In this document: positions 18,399-27,148 of the stretch, piece after piece
Layout of the letters: each line of letters starts with the position of its first letter
Numbering within the stretch: position 1 is the first letter of the stretch
Source: an uncultured Nitrospira sp.
Lineage (GTDB): Bacteria; Nitrospirota; Nitrospiria; Nitrospirales; Nitrospiraceae
Assembly (NCBI GenBank): GCA_902500825.1
Contig: CABVRX010000026.1
Coordinates: 1-55,058, forward strand
Direction: 5' to 3'
DNA length: 55,058 bases
Position numbers and translations under genes: made by a program
The notes under the pieces: model-generated
Seen by the model: the letters and a program-made list of their open reading frames with translations, nothing else
The model's database searches: none
Told to the model about the DNA's origin: nothing

Positions 18399-19171
18399 GT
18401 ATCCTCTCTGTGTGATCGTTTTGTCTTCAGCTGTTGCGACGCGGCTTGATCAAGCATCCACACGAGTCGACCCGATTCCGGCACAATCCTCGCTGCCGGC
18501 AAGGAACGATCCGTCTCGGATTCAGACTCAATGACTCGGCGGACCATCTCTGCTTTACCTGAGCCGGTCACTAGGAACAGTACCACAGCCGCATGATTCA
18601 GCACACCTAGGGTCAATGTAAGGCGAGCCCTGATGCCTGTGGGAGCGTGACCAACCGTAACAAGCTTGCCTCGTTCCTGTAAGGCGGCTGTTCCAGGAAA
18701 GAGCGATGCGGTATGCCCATCGTCTCCGAGGCCGAGCAGGACGAGGTCAAGAACCGGCATTTGTGATGAAGGACTTTGGGTCAGTCTTCGAATGGTCTCC
18801 TCATACTCATGTGCAGTAATCGTTGGATTGTCATACTCACCGTTTATTCGGCAAATATGATCCGGGCAAATGTTGAGAGGGTGAAACAGCGAGGTGTACG
18901 CCATGTTGAAATTGCTTTCCGGATGATCCGGGGGGACACAGCGTTCGTCACCAAACAAAAAAAAGAACCGCGACCAATCGAGCCTCGTTTTCCACTCGGG
19001 AGTAGTCAGGACCTGATAGAGCGTCTTCGGTGTGGATCCTCCTGAGAGAGCGATGATGAATCGCCCGTGAGATGTGATGGCTTGTTCGCTCGCAGAATGG
19101 ATGAAGGTTGCGGCATCCTCCGCCCACCCATGAAGGTCGTTCGCAATGCGGATTTCTGGGATGACGGGCAT
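18395..19171 (-). CDS. pgl: 6-phosphogluconolactonase
   Basis: A 258-residue DevB-type lactonase that hydrolyses 6-phosphogluconolactone in the oxidative pentose phosphate pathway. Diagnostic stretches are LSGGSTPKTLYQ, FGDERCVPPDHPESNF and LGLGDDGHTASLFPG. It starts one base after the pgi stop and overlaps glk by four bases. Its partners Zwf and Gnd are not in this window, so the oxidative branch must be completed from elsewhere or the enzyme works with another dehydrogenase. Confidence 0.95.
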   Translation of the reverse strand: MPVIPEIRIANDLHGWAEDAATFIHSASEQAITSHGRFIIALSGGSTPKTLYQVLTTPEWKTRLDWSRFFFLFGDERCVPPDHPESNFNMAYTSLFHPLNICPDHICRINGEYDNPTITAHEYEETIRRLTQSPSSQMPVLDLVLLGLGDDGHTASLFPGTAALQERGKLVTVGHAPTGIRARLTLTLGVLNHAAVVLFLVTGSGKAEMVRRVIESESETDRSLPAARIVPESGRLVWMLDQAASQQLKTKRSHREDT

Positions 19172-19172
19172 C

Positions 19173-20867
19173 TTAGCGGCGGGTGATCTTACGGCGTTTT
19201 TTTGAGGTTGTATGACGTCTGGAAGATGCTGAATCCGTCAACGCCGCTGTGATGGCGGCTACCGTGGCGGGTTGGTCACGGCCTAATTGAACGCGAACAG
19301 CATGACGATGGTGTGTGCTGAGTGATTCCAAATCACCGGCTGCTTGTGCCTGTGCCAGCGTTCCAAACGAAAACGGCTTTCCGGGGATCGGCACGTCGGG
19401 CGTCATCCGGTCCACTAATTCCAGAAAGACGCCGGTATTGGGACCACCCTTGTGAAGTTGGCCGGTTGAATGGAGGTAGCGAGGCCCATACCCAAAGGTG
19501 GTGGCAACGCGATGTCGTGCCATGAGGACCTTGCGGAAACGGTTCACAGCTGTTTCCAATGAACGTGACGGAGTGGTATAGGCCAGTACTGAAACATATG
19601 TGCCGGGCTGAAGGCGGCTCGACAGATCTTGTGCGGCATTCTTGGGATGGCTGTTCACCTGTTCCGGCAGTCGTCCTGTCGATTGGAAAATTTCCAGGAC
19701 ACGATTGGTGTTGTCCTTGCTCTCCTGAACATTCGGTTGGTCGAACGGGTGAATACCGAGTAAATGGCCGGCGATTGCCGTTGCAAACTCCCACCTGAAG
19801 AACTCAGCGCCCACATCATAGCGATCGCGGAGGTCGAACCGGACGACCGGTTGTTTCGCTTTGACCAGCGATTGAACCGCTCGATCGAGCTTGTGGTTCT
19901 TGTCCCCTTTAAGTTTGAGATAGACGAAGAATCGGTCGGTTCCATAAGCGTGGGGTCTCAGAACCGGTTCTTGCGCGATGGGAATGAGACCTGTACCCTC
20001 CTTGCCTGTGCTCTCAGCGAGAAGTTGCTCGACCCAGAGGCCGAATGTGGAAAGGGACGGCGATGCGATGACCGTTACCTTATTACGCCCAGCTTTGGCA
20101 AGACTGCTCACAGCCGCACCCAGATACGCACCGGGATTACCCTCGATGTCTTTTTGCTGACGGCATAATTCCGCCATACCGGCTGCCCGTTCCAAAAGTC
20201 TGGCAATATCGAGGCCAAGGAGTGCGGCAGGGACAAGACCGAACAGAGAAAGCACGGAATACCGTCCGCCGATATCAGGTGGGTTCGTGAAAATCTCTCC
20301 AAATCCATAGTCTCTGGCCATCTTTTCTAAGCCGGTATCTGGATCGGTGATCGCGATAAACTGTTTTCCCCCATAATTCCTTTTGGCCTTCATCACCAGG
20401 TTCCAAAAGTGAGCGAAGAGCGACATGACCTCGATTGTGCCGCCGGACTTGCTGGCCACGAGAAAGAGTGTCCGCGATGGAGAAATCGCCTTTGTGACCT
20501 GCCGAACCCAGCCAGGAATAGTTGAGTCAAGGACCCACAGACGCGGGAAGCCATTCTGAGATCCAAATAGCGTCCGAAAAACTTCCGGCCCAAGGCTGCT
20601 GCCTCCCATACCCAGTAGCACGACATCTTTGATATTCAGACTCTTAGCCGCAACAACGCAGCGTTGTAGTTGTCCCAGTTGCTGGCGCATCTGGTTCTGT
20701 ACCGTCAACCAGCCTAGACGGTCGGCGATTTCCTTGGGATCCGGCTTCCAGAGTCGATGGTCCTTTGCCCATAACCGGTCAACGACCTGCGCGCTGAGCG
20801 CCTCGAAGGCCGGTTTCACTATGGATTGAAACGATGGTGGGAGCTTGTCATTCAACCGCATAGACAT
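19173..20867 (-). CDS. pgi: Glucose-6-phosphate isomerase
   Basis: A 564-residue phosphoglucose isomerase interconverting glucose 6-phosphate and fructose 6-phosphate. Visible family sequences are VVLLGMGGSSLGPEVF, the phosphate-binding SKSGGTIE and the C-terminal lysine-rich tail; the sequence is of the divergent bacterial type also found in transaldolase-isomerase fusions, here without transaldolase. AAGGAGG four bases ahead of the ATG at 20867 makes the start secure. It leads the pgi-pgl-glk-rpiA operon, which would feed glucose or glycogen breakdown products into central metabolism. Confidence 0.94.
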   Translation of the reverse strand: MSMRLNDKLPPSFQSIVKPAFEALSAQVVDRLWAKDHRLWKPDPKEIADRLGWLTVQNQMRQQLGQLQRCVVAAKSLNIKDVVLLGMGGSSLGPEVFRTLFGSQNGFPRLWVLDSTIPGWVRQVTKAISPSRTLFLVASKSGGTIEVMSLFAHFWNLVMKAKRNYGGKQFIAITDPDTGLEKMARDYGFGEIFTNPPDIGGRYSVLSLFGLVPAALLGLDIARLLERAAGMAELCRQQKDIEGNPGAYLGAAVSSLAKAGRNKVTVIASPSLSTFGLWVEQLLAESTGKEGTGLIPIAQEPVLRPHAYGTDRFFVYLKLKGDKNHKLDRAVQSLVKAKQPVVRFDLRDRYDVGAEFFRWEFATAIAGHLLGIHPFDQPNVQESKDNTNRVLEIFQSTGRLPEQVNSHPKNAAQDLSSRLQPGTYVSVLAYTTPSRSLETAVNRFRKVLMARHRVATTFGYGPRYLHSTGQLHKGGPNTGVFLELVDRMTPDVPIPGKPFSFGTLAQAQAAGDLESLSTHHRHAVRVQLGRDQPATVAAITAALTDSASSRRHTTSKKRRKITRR

Positions 20868-20921
20868 GGGCCTCCTTCTTCAATGGAACCTCAGTGGGAG
20901 GGTCGGTGGGTAGCTCCTCGT

Positions 20922-20950
20922 ATCTTATTGAGCCTGTTTAGAAAAGGCAA
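20922..20950 (-). promoter_or_regulatory. Candidate promoter of the pgi operon
   Basis: On the minus strand TTGCCT (20945-20950) and TAAGAT (20922-20927) are separated by exactly 17 bases; each matches four of six consensus positions. The pgi start lies 55 bases downstream. Confidence 0.45.
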
Positions 20951-20971
20951 CAGAACTCATGCTCCGCTTTC

Positions 20972-21610
20972 CTATTTATCGGTTGGGCGGCGAATGACCA
21001 ACGCCATGCCATCGACCAGAGACCATGCCAAGGATTGTGTATGGTCCACCGAGAGGGTCAGCCGGAGATGAGACATGGGCTCAGACGAGCGATGAGTTAA
21101 GAGCCCACTCGTCCAGTCCTTCATATTTCGCCATCCCACTTTCCCCAGCAGGACGACGCTTTGAAGAAGACTGTCGCTTGAGACGGACGGAACCACCGTG
21201 ACGCTCAGGGAGGGACTGAAGGACAACACGTAGTCGGTCGGCATATCGACAAGCGAAATAGGCTCCTGTTCGACTCCTGCACCCGGTTCGATCTTTCGTC
21301 TGACGACCGACGGTCGTGCAACCAATCGGTGAATCCCTTTCAGATTCTCCCGTGACCCGGAAGCCCAGGCAATGATGGGAATCTGGTGGAGGCCGATTCC
21401 ACGACCTTTGATGTGAATCATACTCCCACCCAAATCAATCAAAAGATAGGTTTGAGGACGAGCAGCCAGCTTGAGCTCTTCCTCCAGGACGCGAGTTGCC
21501 TCTTTCAGCTCGTGAGGGTTGTTGAGATTCAGGTCGGGGAAGGCTTCGATATCCTTTCCCCAACTTGGTGTGGTGAAGGCGAGCAGAAGAAGAATGGCGC
21601 AGAGGTTCAT
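20972..21610 (-). CDS. Exported protein related to L,D-transpeptidase N-terminal region, no catalytic motif
   Basis: A 212-residue protein with a clear signal peptide (first 18 residues, ending TPSWG). After a short helical region it reads RPQTYLLIDLGGSMIHIK, which parallels the PYILVDTARNRLYVK segment of the adjacent L,D-transpeptidase; such a strand-turn-strand opens the YkuD fold. The catalytic HG...CIR block is absent, so it cannot be a standard transpeptidase. It lies 27 bases downstream of that gene on the same strand. I infer a non-catalytic paralogue that might regulate or localise its neighbours. Confidence 0.6.
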   Translation of the reverse strand: MNLCAILLLLAFTTPSWGKDIEAFPDLNLNNPHELKEATRVLEEELKLAARPQTYLLIDLGGSMIHIKGRGIGLHQIPIIAWASGSRENLKGIHRLVARPSVVRRKIEPGAGVEQEPISLVDMPTDYVLSFSPSLSVTVVPSVSSDSLLQSVVLLGKVGWRNMKDWTSGLLTHRSSEPMSHLRLTLSVDHTQSLAWSLVDGMALVIRRPTDK

Positions 21611-21637
21611 GAGTAATATCTGCGCGCTCTTGAGGGA

Positions 21638-22279
21638 TCAAAAAATCATGATTGGTGTCCCTACTCGAGCGAGCTTGTAGACACCTTTAAGATCGCTGTC
21701 ATTGAGCCGGATGCATCCATGCGTCACGTTTTTTCCCAACAGACGGGTATAGAGCGTTCCATGGATGAAATAGCCCTTGCCGAATCCCAGTGCATATTCG
21801 CCGAGGACCCCTTGTTCGGCACGGTCAGCGGCGTTTTGTGGCACTGCAAGTCCCTCTTCGACGAATGCCCAATCAGGCTTGATCCACGTGGGGTTGGTCA
21901 ATTTGGACTTGACGAGAAATTCTCCTCGTGGCGTATCGAAAATCCACTGGTTCTTTCCTTCGCCGGGCTTATCGAGGATTGTTCCGCTACCCGTGGAAGC
22001 GATCGCATCGAGGACGACTTGCTCCTGCTGCTTCACATAGAGTCGGTTCCTGGCCGTATCAACCAAGATATACGGCTGGTGCGGCATGAGTTGGGACAGC
22101 TGTTTGGACAGTACTTTATACCGGGCTTGCAATGTACGAAGATCGACTTTGTCCTGAATAGCAGGCTGGTGAACCGCTTGGGAATGTTCAGGCGCTACAC
22201 GACTAGGGGTCGGAGCACTCACGACCACCAGTAGTAGCAGTAAGACGACCGCTGAAGTTGCAAGAAGGATTCGGCCCAT
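21638..22279 (-). CDS. L,D-transpeptidase (YkuD domain)
   Basis: A 213-residue enzyme with an N-terminal membrane anchor or signal (about residues 3-25). A helical segment leads to a YkuD domain starting at YILVDTARNRL. The catalytic block is complete: a histidine in FIHGT and the nucleophile in THGCIRL. Such enzymes make 3-3 cross-links in peptidoglycan or attach proteins to it in the periplasm. It sits 10 bases downstream of a second YkuD lipoprotein and upstream of a non-catalytic relative. Confidence 0.9.
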   Translation of the reverse strand: MGRILLATSAVVLLLLLVVVSAPTPSRVAPEHSQAVHQPAIQDKVDLRTLQARYKVLSKQLSQLMPHQPYILVDTARNRLYVKQQEQVVLDAIASTGSGTILDKPGEGKNQWIFDTPRGEFLVKSKLTNPTWIKPDWAFVEEGLAVPQNAADRAEQGVLGEYALGFGKGYFIHGTLYTRLLGKNVTHGCIRLNDSDLKGVYKLARVGTPIMIF

Positions 22280-22289
22280 CAGTCTGCGC

Positions 22290-23423
22290 TCAGATTTCGT
22301 CTCTACGCTGGGCGAGTTCAGATAAGGCCAGGGCCACTGCGTTGCCTCTCGTCACAGCACCGACAATTGTGACCGGTGTTCCGACGGAGACCCCCTCGTA
22401 GAGAACAGCCATATTCGGATTATCGAGCATGACGCACCCAAGGGTCTGTGCTAACCGCTCATTGTCGGCTCCATGGATCTCGATTTGGCCCCCGATGCCT
22501 TTGGCCGGGCCGATCTTTCCCGACTTCTTCGCATATTCGAATCGCCGACGATCTTCGGCATTGGGATAATCCAGAGCCAGGGCCCGGTAGAATTGCGTCT
22601 GCCCTTGACCGCGCTTGTCTGTCACACGATACCGACCTTCCGGTGTCGCTCCATCTCCCTGGAACTGTTTTTCCAGCATGCCATTGAACCCCAACCGGAC
22701 GGGATATGATAGCACCTTCCGTCCGCTCTTGTAGAGAGTCAATTCTCGGTCGGCTTTGCTCACCACGATGGCCGTTGATTGATGGATTCGTGACCACTCG
22801 ATAGTCTGTTTGGCCAATGCCTGCCAATAGGCGATCCGGCTCTCATCGGCGTATCGTCCCAATTCTCGGTTGAGTAATACAGTCTGTGCCTTGAGGGCAT
22901 GATCAGCTTTCTCCGCCACTTGCATGGCTCGTTGAAAGTCTTTTTGCTCGAAGAAGGAACGGGCCTGTTTGACAAGGAGATCCGTTTGAACGACTTTTTC
23001 TCCTAAGAGGATACGCCCATCAATCGATTCGACCCTCGAGGTAATCGTATGAAGCTGCGCTTCAAGGCGAACCACTTTGGCCTGTGCCGTACGATGCTGC
23101 GAAGCTTGTCTCTCATGGAGCTGGGAGACGGTACGTTCACCGATGAGGTACAGCCGCCTGAGATCATTCTCAAGATCGCTCGATTCCCATGGCCATCTGA
23201 TCAGATCATCGTCCAATTGGACGCGTGCTTTCAAAGAGACCCATTGGTGAACGAACTGCCCGTACTCATCAGGCGCGGCTTCAGGAGCCCGCAATGCGAT
23301 TAAATCCTGATCAATGGCCTCAAGGGCTACAAGAAGGTCTGGCGGAACAGGTTGAACGCAACCGATCAAGCCGAGAACGCAGATAATCGCGGTAAGCGTC
23401 TTATGTATCCGGTCAAGCGCCAT
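22290..23423 (-). CDS. L,D-transpeptidase lipoprotein with helical N-terminal domain
   Basis: A 377-residue protein. The leader ends in the lipobox LIGC, predicting lipid attachment at Cys22. Residues 30-190 are helical and coiled-coil-like, and the YkuD domain starts near IVVSKADRELTLYKSG. The catalytic block reads IEIHGAD and then TLGCVML, so the usual S/T-H-G-C-I-R is altered to L-G-C-V-M while the histidine and cysteine remain; this variant is also seen in the YafK-like subgroup. It is separated by eight bases from the lipoprotein gene upstream. Confidence 0.88.
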   Translation of the reverse strand: MALDRIHKTLTAIICVLGLIGCVQPVPPDLLVALEAIDQDLIALRAPEAAPDEYGQFVHQWVSLKARVQLDDDLIRWPWESSDLENDLRRLYLIGERTVSQLHERQASQHRTAQAKVVRLEAQLHTITSRVESIDGRILLGEKVVQTDLLVKQARSFFEQKDFQRAMQVAEKADHALKAQTVLLNRELGRYADESRIAYWQALAKQTIEWSRIHQSTAIVVSKADRELTLYKSGRKVLSYPVRLGFNGMLEKQFQGDGATPEGRYRVTDKRGQGQTQFYRALALDYPNAEDRRRFEYAKKSGKIGPAKGIGGQIEIHGADNERLAQTLGCVMLDNPNMAVLYEGVSVGTPVTIVGAVTRGNAVALALSELAQRRDEI

Positions 23424-23431
23424 GCCGTGCG

Positions 23432-24043
23432 TTACTTTTTCCTTCCGGGTTTTCCTTTACCCACCTTCGCGAGGGCGTTCTGTATTTCGGTTGACACGCC
23501 TTGGCTCATGTCGTGAATAGCCTTTGCCTGGGTTTGTGCAGCCGGATAATCTTCTTTGTCGATCGAGGCCTGAACCTGTTTCAGTAATGATTTCAATCCT
23601 TCCACGTCGTTCTTAATGGCCTCCACTGCCGCACGATCTTTTCCGACCGGTGCTTTGGCGACCAAATCTTGCGTCGCTTTCACCGCTTCTTCAGCCACTT
23701 GTTGAGCTTGCAAAGCTGCTGCCTTGGCTTCTTCCTTTTTTTGAACCGAAGCCGTCTTGACCCGCTCACTATCGGCTTTCGCCGAGGCAGACAGCTGTTG
23801 GGCTTTGCCATAATCTCGAAAGAGCGTGAACTTGTCATCCTGATCGGCGACTTCTTTCCGCAATGCGGCAAGGGTACCTTCTAGTTTGGCATACTCATCA
23901 GCACTATATGTGGCAGCGCCGCTTTCCTGCGCATCTTTAAGAGCCTTTTCCGCTTCCTGGATTTGCTGGGTGGGAGGCTCCGCACATCCGGCAACCACAA
24001 TGAGAGTCAAGGCAAGAGAGACAAGAGATGCTTTTCTCAACAT
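23432..24043 (-). CDS. Coiled-coil lipoprotein (DUF4398-like)
   Basis: A 203-residue protein beginning with a lipoprotein signal peptide (VVAGC lipobox, Cys20). The mature part is almost wholly helical, rich in Ala, Lys, Glu and Gln, with heptad spacing typical of long coiled coils, and ends in a basic GKGKPGRKK tail. AAGGAGG precedes the ATG. It leads the cluster with the two L,D-transpeptidases. An envelope-spanning or peptidoglycan-contacting structural role is likely, but that is inference from shape and neighbours. Confidence 0.8.
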   Translation of the reverse strand: MLRKASLVSLALTLIVVAGCAEPPTQQIQEAEKALKDAQESGAATYSADEYAKLEGTLAALRKEVADQDDKFTLFRDYGKAQQLSASAKADSERVKTASVQKKEEAKAAALQAQQVAEEAVKATQDLVAKAPVGKDRAAVEAIKNDVEGLKSLLKQVQASIDKEDYPAAQTQAKAIHDMSQGVSTEIQNALAKVGKGKPGRKK

Positions 24044-24441
24044 GACGAAGAATCCTCCTTACGGGTTCTATCCACAGACTTTGAATAATCCGCTTCTTCT
24101 TTCGTCTTAGTGTACCGGTCCATCATCGACCACCGGCGTTACTCTTCAAAAACCACTACGGCTATTCCAAGATAGATGCTCAGCTTAACAGACTTAGACC
24201 GTCAGGCATACTAGCACGAGCAAAAGATGCAGCAAGCTCGATGCCACTGATCATCGTGGTTGTCGGATAAAGATTCAATTTATTTCGCACATTTATGATG
24301 GGTTTGGCGATTTTTGTGCGCCCAATTTTTGTGGCATTCTGGTGGTAAGAAGCAAAAGCGCCTCAACGCTGTAGACATAATAAAGGGCTGAGGCCGGTCG
24401 TTCTTAATTAAAAGGACCCAAATAACAGAGGCAACCTGAAA
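24044..24441. other. Intergenic region upstream of rpmH, one DnaA-box-like site
   Basis: This gap between the divergent lipoprotein gene and the rpmH promoter holds no open frame worth calling. CTATCCACA at 24068-24076 matches the DnaA box at eight of nine positions. A lone box without a cluster or 13-mer-like AT repeats is not enough to call an origin, although the genes to the right are typical origin neighbours. Confidence 0.4.
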
Positions 24442-24470
24442 TTGACAGGCCTAAGTGCCTTCCCTATAAT
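24442..24470 (+). promoter_or_regulatory. Consensus sigma70 promoter of rpmH
   Basis: TTGACA (24442-24447) and TATAAT (24465-24470), both perfect, are spaced by the ideal 17 bases. The rpmH start codon lies 48 bases downstream. It probably drives rpmH-rnpA-yidD-yidC. Confidence 0.88.
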
Positions 24471-24518
24471 TCACCGTTCATTTGAGCTGACTCAAAGCAT
24501 AGGAATGGAAGGGGGATT

Positions 24519-24656
24519 ATGTCTTTCACATTTCAACAACCGTCTAATTTGAAAAAGAAACGTGAGCATGGGTTTAGGAAACGTATGAGCACCAAAAACG
24601 GACGCAAGGTGCTGGCCCGTCGGAGAGCAAAAGGACGAGCTCGGTTGACTGTCTAG
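24519..24656 (+). CDS. rpmH: 50S ribosomal protein L34
   Basis: A 45-residue, very basic protein beginning [19 protein letters not shown] and continuing with the family core [20 protein letters not shown]. That is a full-length L34, a component of the large ribosomal subunit. AAGGGGG three bases before the ATG provides a strong ribosome binding site. It is the first gene of the conserved rpmH-rnpA-yidD-yidC cluster, found here from the DNA and the neighbours. Confidence 0.97.
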   Translation: MSFTFQQPSNLKKKREHGFRKRMSTKNGRKVLARRRAKGRARLTV

Positions 24657-24708
24657 ACATCGTATCGGAACGTGTTCTTCCGAGTCACTCTCGAACTCTC
24701 GCGATGCT

Positions 24709-24724
24709 GTGAACGTGCGTTCAC
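24709..24724 (+). other. Small hairpin between rpmH and rnpA
   Basis: GTGAAC and GTTCAC form a perfect six-base stem around GTGC. No U-run follows, so it is not a canonical terminator; it may be an RNA processing or attenuation element separating abundant L34 from RnpA. Confidence 0.3.
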
Positions 24725-24751
24725 CTACCAGCTAGAGTCTTCTCCCGGATC

Positions 24752-25159
24752 ATGAGTGGATGGGATGCGGCGAGGAAACACCTCCCATTTCCAATGACAC
24801 TAATGATGCATGAACGAAATGTCATTTTTTTGCGCAGTAACCGGGATATTCAAGTGGTTAAACATCATGGCCGTCGTATTTCGACCACCCTTTTCAATCT
24901 TTTGTCGTACAAAATGAATGATGCCCCGAGTCGTGTGGGAATCATCGTGGGAAAGCGTTTTGGAAATGCGGTCCGACGCAATCGGGCCAAACGGATCTTT
25001 CGTGAACTGGTCAGGCAATTATATCCAGACTTGGTTGCGGGCCAAGGACTTCTCGTGTTTCCGAAGCGAGACGCACTATTGCGATCACGAGATGAGCTGG
25101 CCCGGGCGTGGCGAGGCTCGTTTGAGCGCCTGCACCTTCTTCGGCCAAGAGGATATTGA
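24752..25159 (+). CDS. rnpA: Ribonuclease P protein component
   Basis: A 135-residue basic protein, the cofactor of the RNase P ribozyme that matures tRNA 5' ends. The signature RVGIIVGKRFGNAVRRNRAKRIFRE, of which GNAVRRNRAKR is the RNA-binding RNR motif, is intact. The start is uncertain: ATG 24752 adds about 14 residues compared with ATG codons at 24794 and 24806, and no strong ribosome binding site decides. One base separates its stop from the yidD start. Confidence 0.94.
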   Translation: MSGWDAARKHLPFPMTLMMHERNVIFLRSNRDIQVVKHHGRRISTTLFNLLSYKMNDAPSRVGIIVGKRFGNAVRRNRAKRIFRELVRQLYPDLVAGQGLLVFPKRDALLRSRDELARAWRGSFERLHLLRPRGY

Positions 25160-25160
25160 T

Positions 25161-25370
25161 ATGCGATCGTTGTGTCTGTGGTTGATTCAAGGATATCGTC
25201 TAATGATCTCCCCTTTGTACGGTCGCACATGCCGATTTGAACCCAGTTGTTCGCAATATGCCTCGGATGCCATCACCAAATACGGAGCGCTACAGGGGAT
25301 TGGCCTAGCCATCCTCCGACTTATGAGATGCCATCCCTTCCATCCCGGGGGAGAAGATCCGGTCAAGTAG
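25161..25370 (+). CDS. yidD: Membrane protein insertion efficiency factor YidD
   Basis: A 69-residue protein starting MRSLCLWLIQGYRLMISP and including the family signature CRFEPSCSQYASDAI and the late CHPFHPGGEDPV. YidD is a small amphipathic inner-membrane-associated protein that aids insertion by YidC. AGAGG lies eight bases ahead of the ATG at 25161. Its place between rnpA and yidC is the conserved one. Confidence 0.95.
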   Translation: MRSLCLWLIQGYRLMISPLYGRTCRFEPSCSQYASDAITKYGALQGIGLAILRLMRCHPFHPGGEDPVK

Positions 25371-25408
25371 CGACGATTTCATCTGCTTAAAGAAAGCATA
25401 GCCTCTTC

Positions 25409-27103
25409 ATGGAAAAACGAGTCATCGTGTTCTTGGTGCTCTCCCTTGCGATTATCTTTGGGTACGAGTATGTGCTCAAAGAGTTGGGCCTGCTTCCTCA
25501 ACCGTCCGTTTCGGAACCGGCTGACTCTTCCACAAGCGATGCGCCATCCCCGTTGAGCACAAGCCCCGGCGTTCCAACCTCAGGCGCTCCCGCAACTACG
25601 GAAATGGCGCAGCCAAAGCCCTTGGGTGGCGACGGTCGGACAGCTCAAAAATCGAGCGGAGAGTCTTCCGCAACAGAGGTCGTCGAGGTAGAGACGGATC
25701 TCTATCGTGCTAAGTTCACGACCCGCGGGGCCTCGCTGATTAGTTGGGAACTCAAGCGCTATCAAAACAGTTCGGATGGGAAGTCCGCAGTGCAACTCGT
25801 GCGACAAGGAGGCAAGTTTGCCGAGCCTCTGACGATCACAGCGGATGAAGCCTCTCATTCAAAGGAGTTAAGCGAAGGGATCTACAGAGTTGAAAGGGAT
25901 TTTACGACCTTGGACCAGGGCCATCCCACGGGCCATCTGACCTTCTATTACTCTAATCCGTCGACCGGCGTACGGTTAGAAAAGCAGCTGACCTTTCATG
26001 CCAATAGCTATGTCGTAGACATCGCATTGAAACCCAGCGGTCTCGGGGCGGTGAAAGTCGGATTGGGAACGAATTTTGGTGTGGTGGATTGGGGAGAAGG
26101 ATTCATCGGTTCTGTCGGAGCGGTCTCGCTCATCGACGAGAAGATTGAAACCGATGCGCCGGAAGCCGAGACTGAGCGAAAGGGCGATTTGAAATGGGTT
26201 GCGCTACAAGATAAGTATTTCATTGCCGCACTGATTCCAAAGACGAGTGCGTCCGCTTTGCCGAGAAAACAAGGGGACAAGCTCGTTTCCGCTGCGGTTA
26301 GTTTGGCTGTTGATTCGTCCGGGGCGCCTCTCGGACTCCAGCTATTCGCCGGTCCGAAGGAGTTTGACACCCTTCAGAGTTTGCAAATTAGGCTCGAAGA
26401 TACCATCGATTTTGGATGGTTTCTTTTCGGGAGCTGGGACATGGTCCGGGCCGTGGCGAAACCCATTTTCTATGTGCTGCGTTACATCAATGATTTTACC
26501 CATAATTATGGACTGACGATCATCCTCCTAACCGTCATCATCAAGTTGCTGTTTGTTCCCCTGCAATACAAGAGTTACACATCGATGAAGCAGATGCAGG
26601 GTATCCAGCCAAGGGTGGCGGCGCTCCAGGAAAAATTCAAGGACGATCGTGAACGCTTGAACAAGGAGCTCATCAAGCTCTACCGGGATCATAAGGTCAA
26701 TCCCGTGGGTGGCTGTCTTCCTATGCTATTGCAGATGCCCGTGTTCGTATCGCTGTTCAATATTCTGTATATGACGATCGATTTACGCCAAGCCCCGTTG
26801 GGATTGTGGATTAGCGATTTGTCGGTTCAGGATCCCTACTACATTCTGCCGATCATCATGGGAATCAGCATGGTGGTCATGCAAAAGATTCAGCCAACGA
26901 CCATGGATCCGACTCAGGCGAAAGTCATGATGATGCTTCCGGCGCTCATGACGTTTCTGTTCATCAATTTTCCTGCCGGCCTGGTGTTATATTGGCTGAC
27001 CAATAATGTGCTCACCATCGTGCAACAGTTTGTCACGGATCGATTTTTCTTTCGCCCTCCCGTCTTGGCACCGTCTACGGACGAACAAGGCGACAAGAAA
27101 TGA
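25409..27103 (+). CDS. yidC: Membrane protein insertase YidC
   Basis: A 564-residue YidC of Gram-negative type. It has an N-terminal helix (residues 5-22), a Ser/Pro/Thr-rich linker, a large periplasmic beta-sandwich domain, and the five-helix insertase core from about residue 350, with the coiled-coil loop YKSYTSMKQMQGIQPRVAAL followed by NPVGGCLPMLLQMPVF. It inserts membrane proteins alone or with Sec. It lies 38 bases after yidD and 45 bases before mnmE; the jag/khpB gene often found here is absent. Confidence 0.96.
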   Translation: MEKRVIVFLVLSLAIIFGYEYVLKELGLLPQPSVSEPADSSTSDAPSPLSTSPGVPTSGAPATTEMAQPKPLGGDGRTAQKSSGESSATEVVEVETDLYRAKFTTRGASLISWELKRYQNSSDGKSAVQLVRQGGKFAEPLTITADEASHSKELSEGIYRVERDFTTLDQGHPTGHLTFYYSNPSTGVRLEKQLTFHANSYVVDIALKPSGLGAVKVGLGTNFGVVDWGEGFIGSVGAVSLIDEKIETDAPEAETERKGDLKWVALQDKYFIAALIPKTSASALPRKQGDKLVSAAVSLAVDSSGAPLGLQLFAGPKEFDTLQSLQIRLEDTIDFGWFLFGSWDMVRAVAKPIFYVLRYINDFTHNYGLTIILLTVIIKLLFVPLQYKSYTSMKQMQGIQPRVAALQEKFKDDRERLNKELIKLYRDHKVNPVGGCLPMLLQMPVFVSLFNILYMTIDLRQAPLGLWISDLSVQDPYYILPIIMGISMVVMQKIQPTTMDPTQAKVMMMLPALMTFLFINFPAGLVLYWLTNNVLTIVQQFVTDRFFFRPPVLAPSTDEQGDKK

Positions 27104-27148
27104 TGTGCGGTCGATTTTGCGCGATGTGATTGGTATATCCAAGCGTGT

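Noticed and set aside
24044-24441. Possible replication origin upstream of rpmH
   Set aside because: Only one DnaA-box-like 9-mer (eight of nine) was found, with no cluster or clear AT-rich unwinding repeats; dnaA is not in the window.
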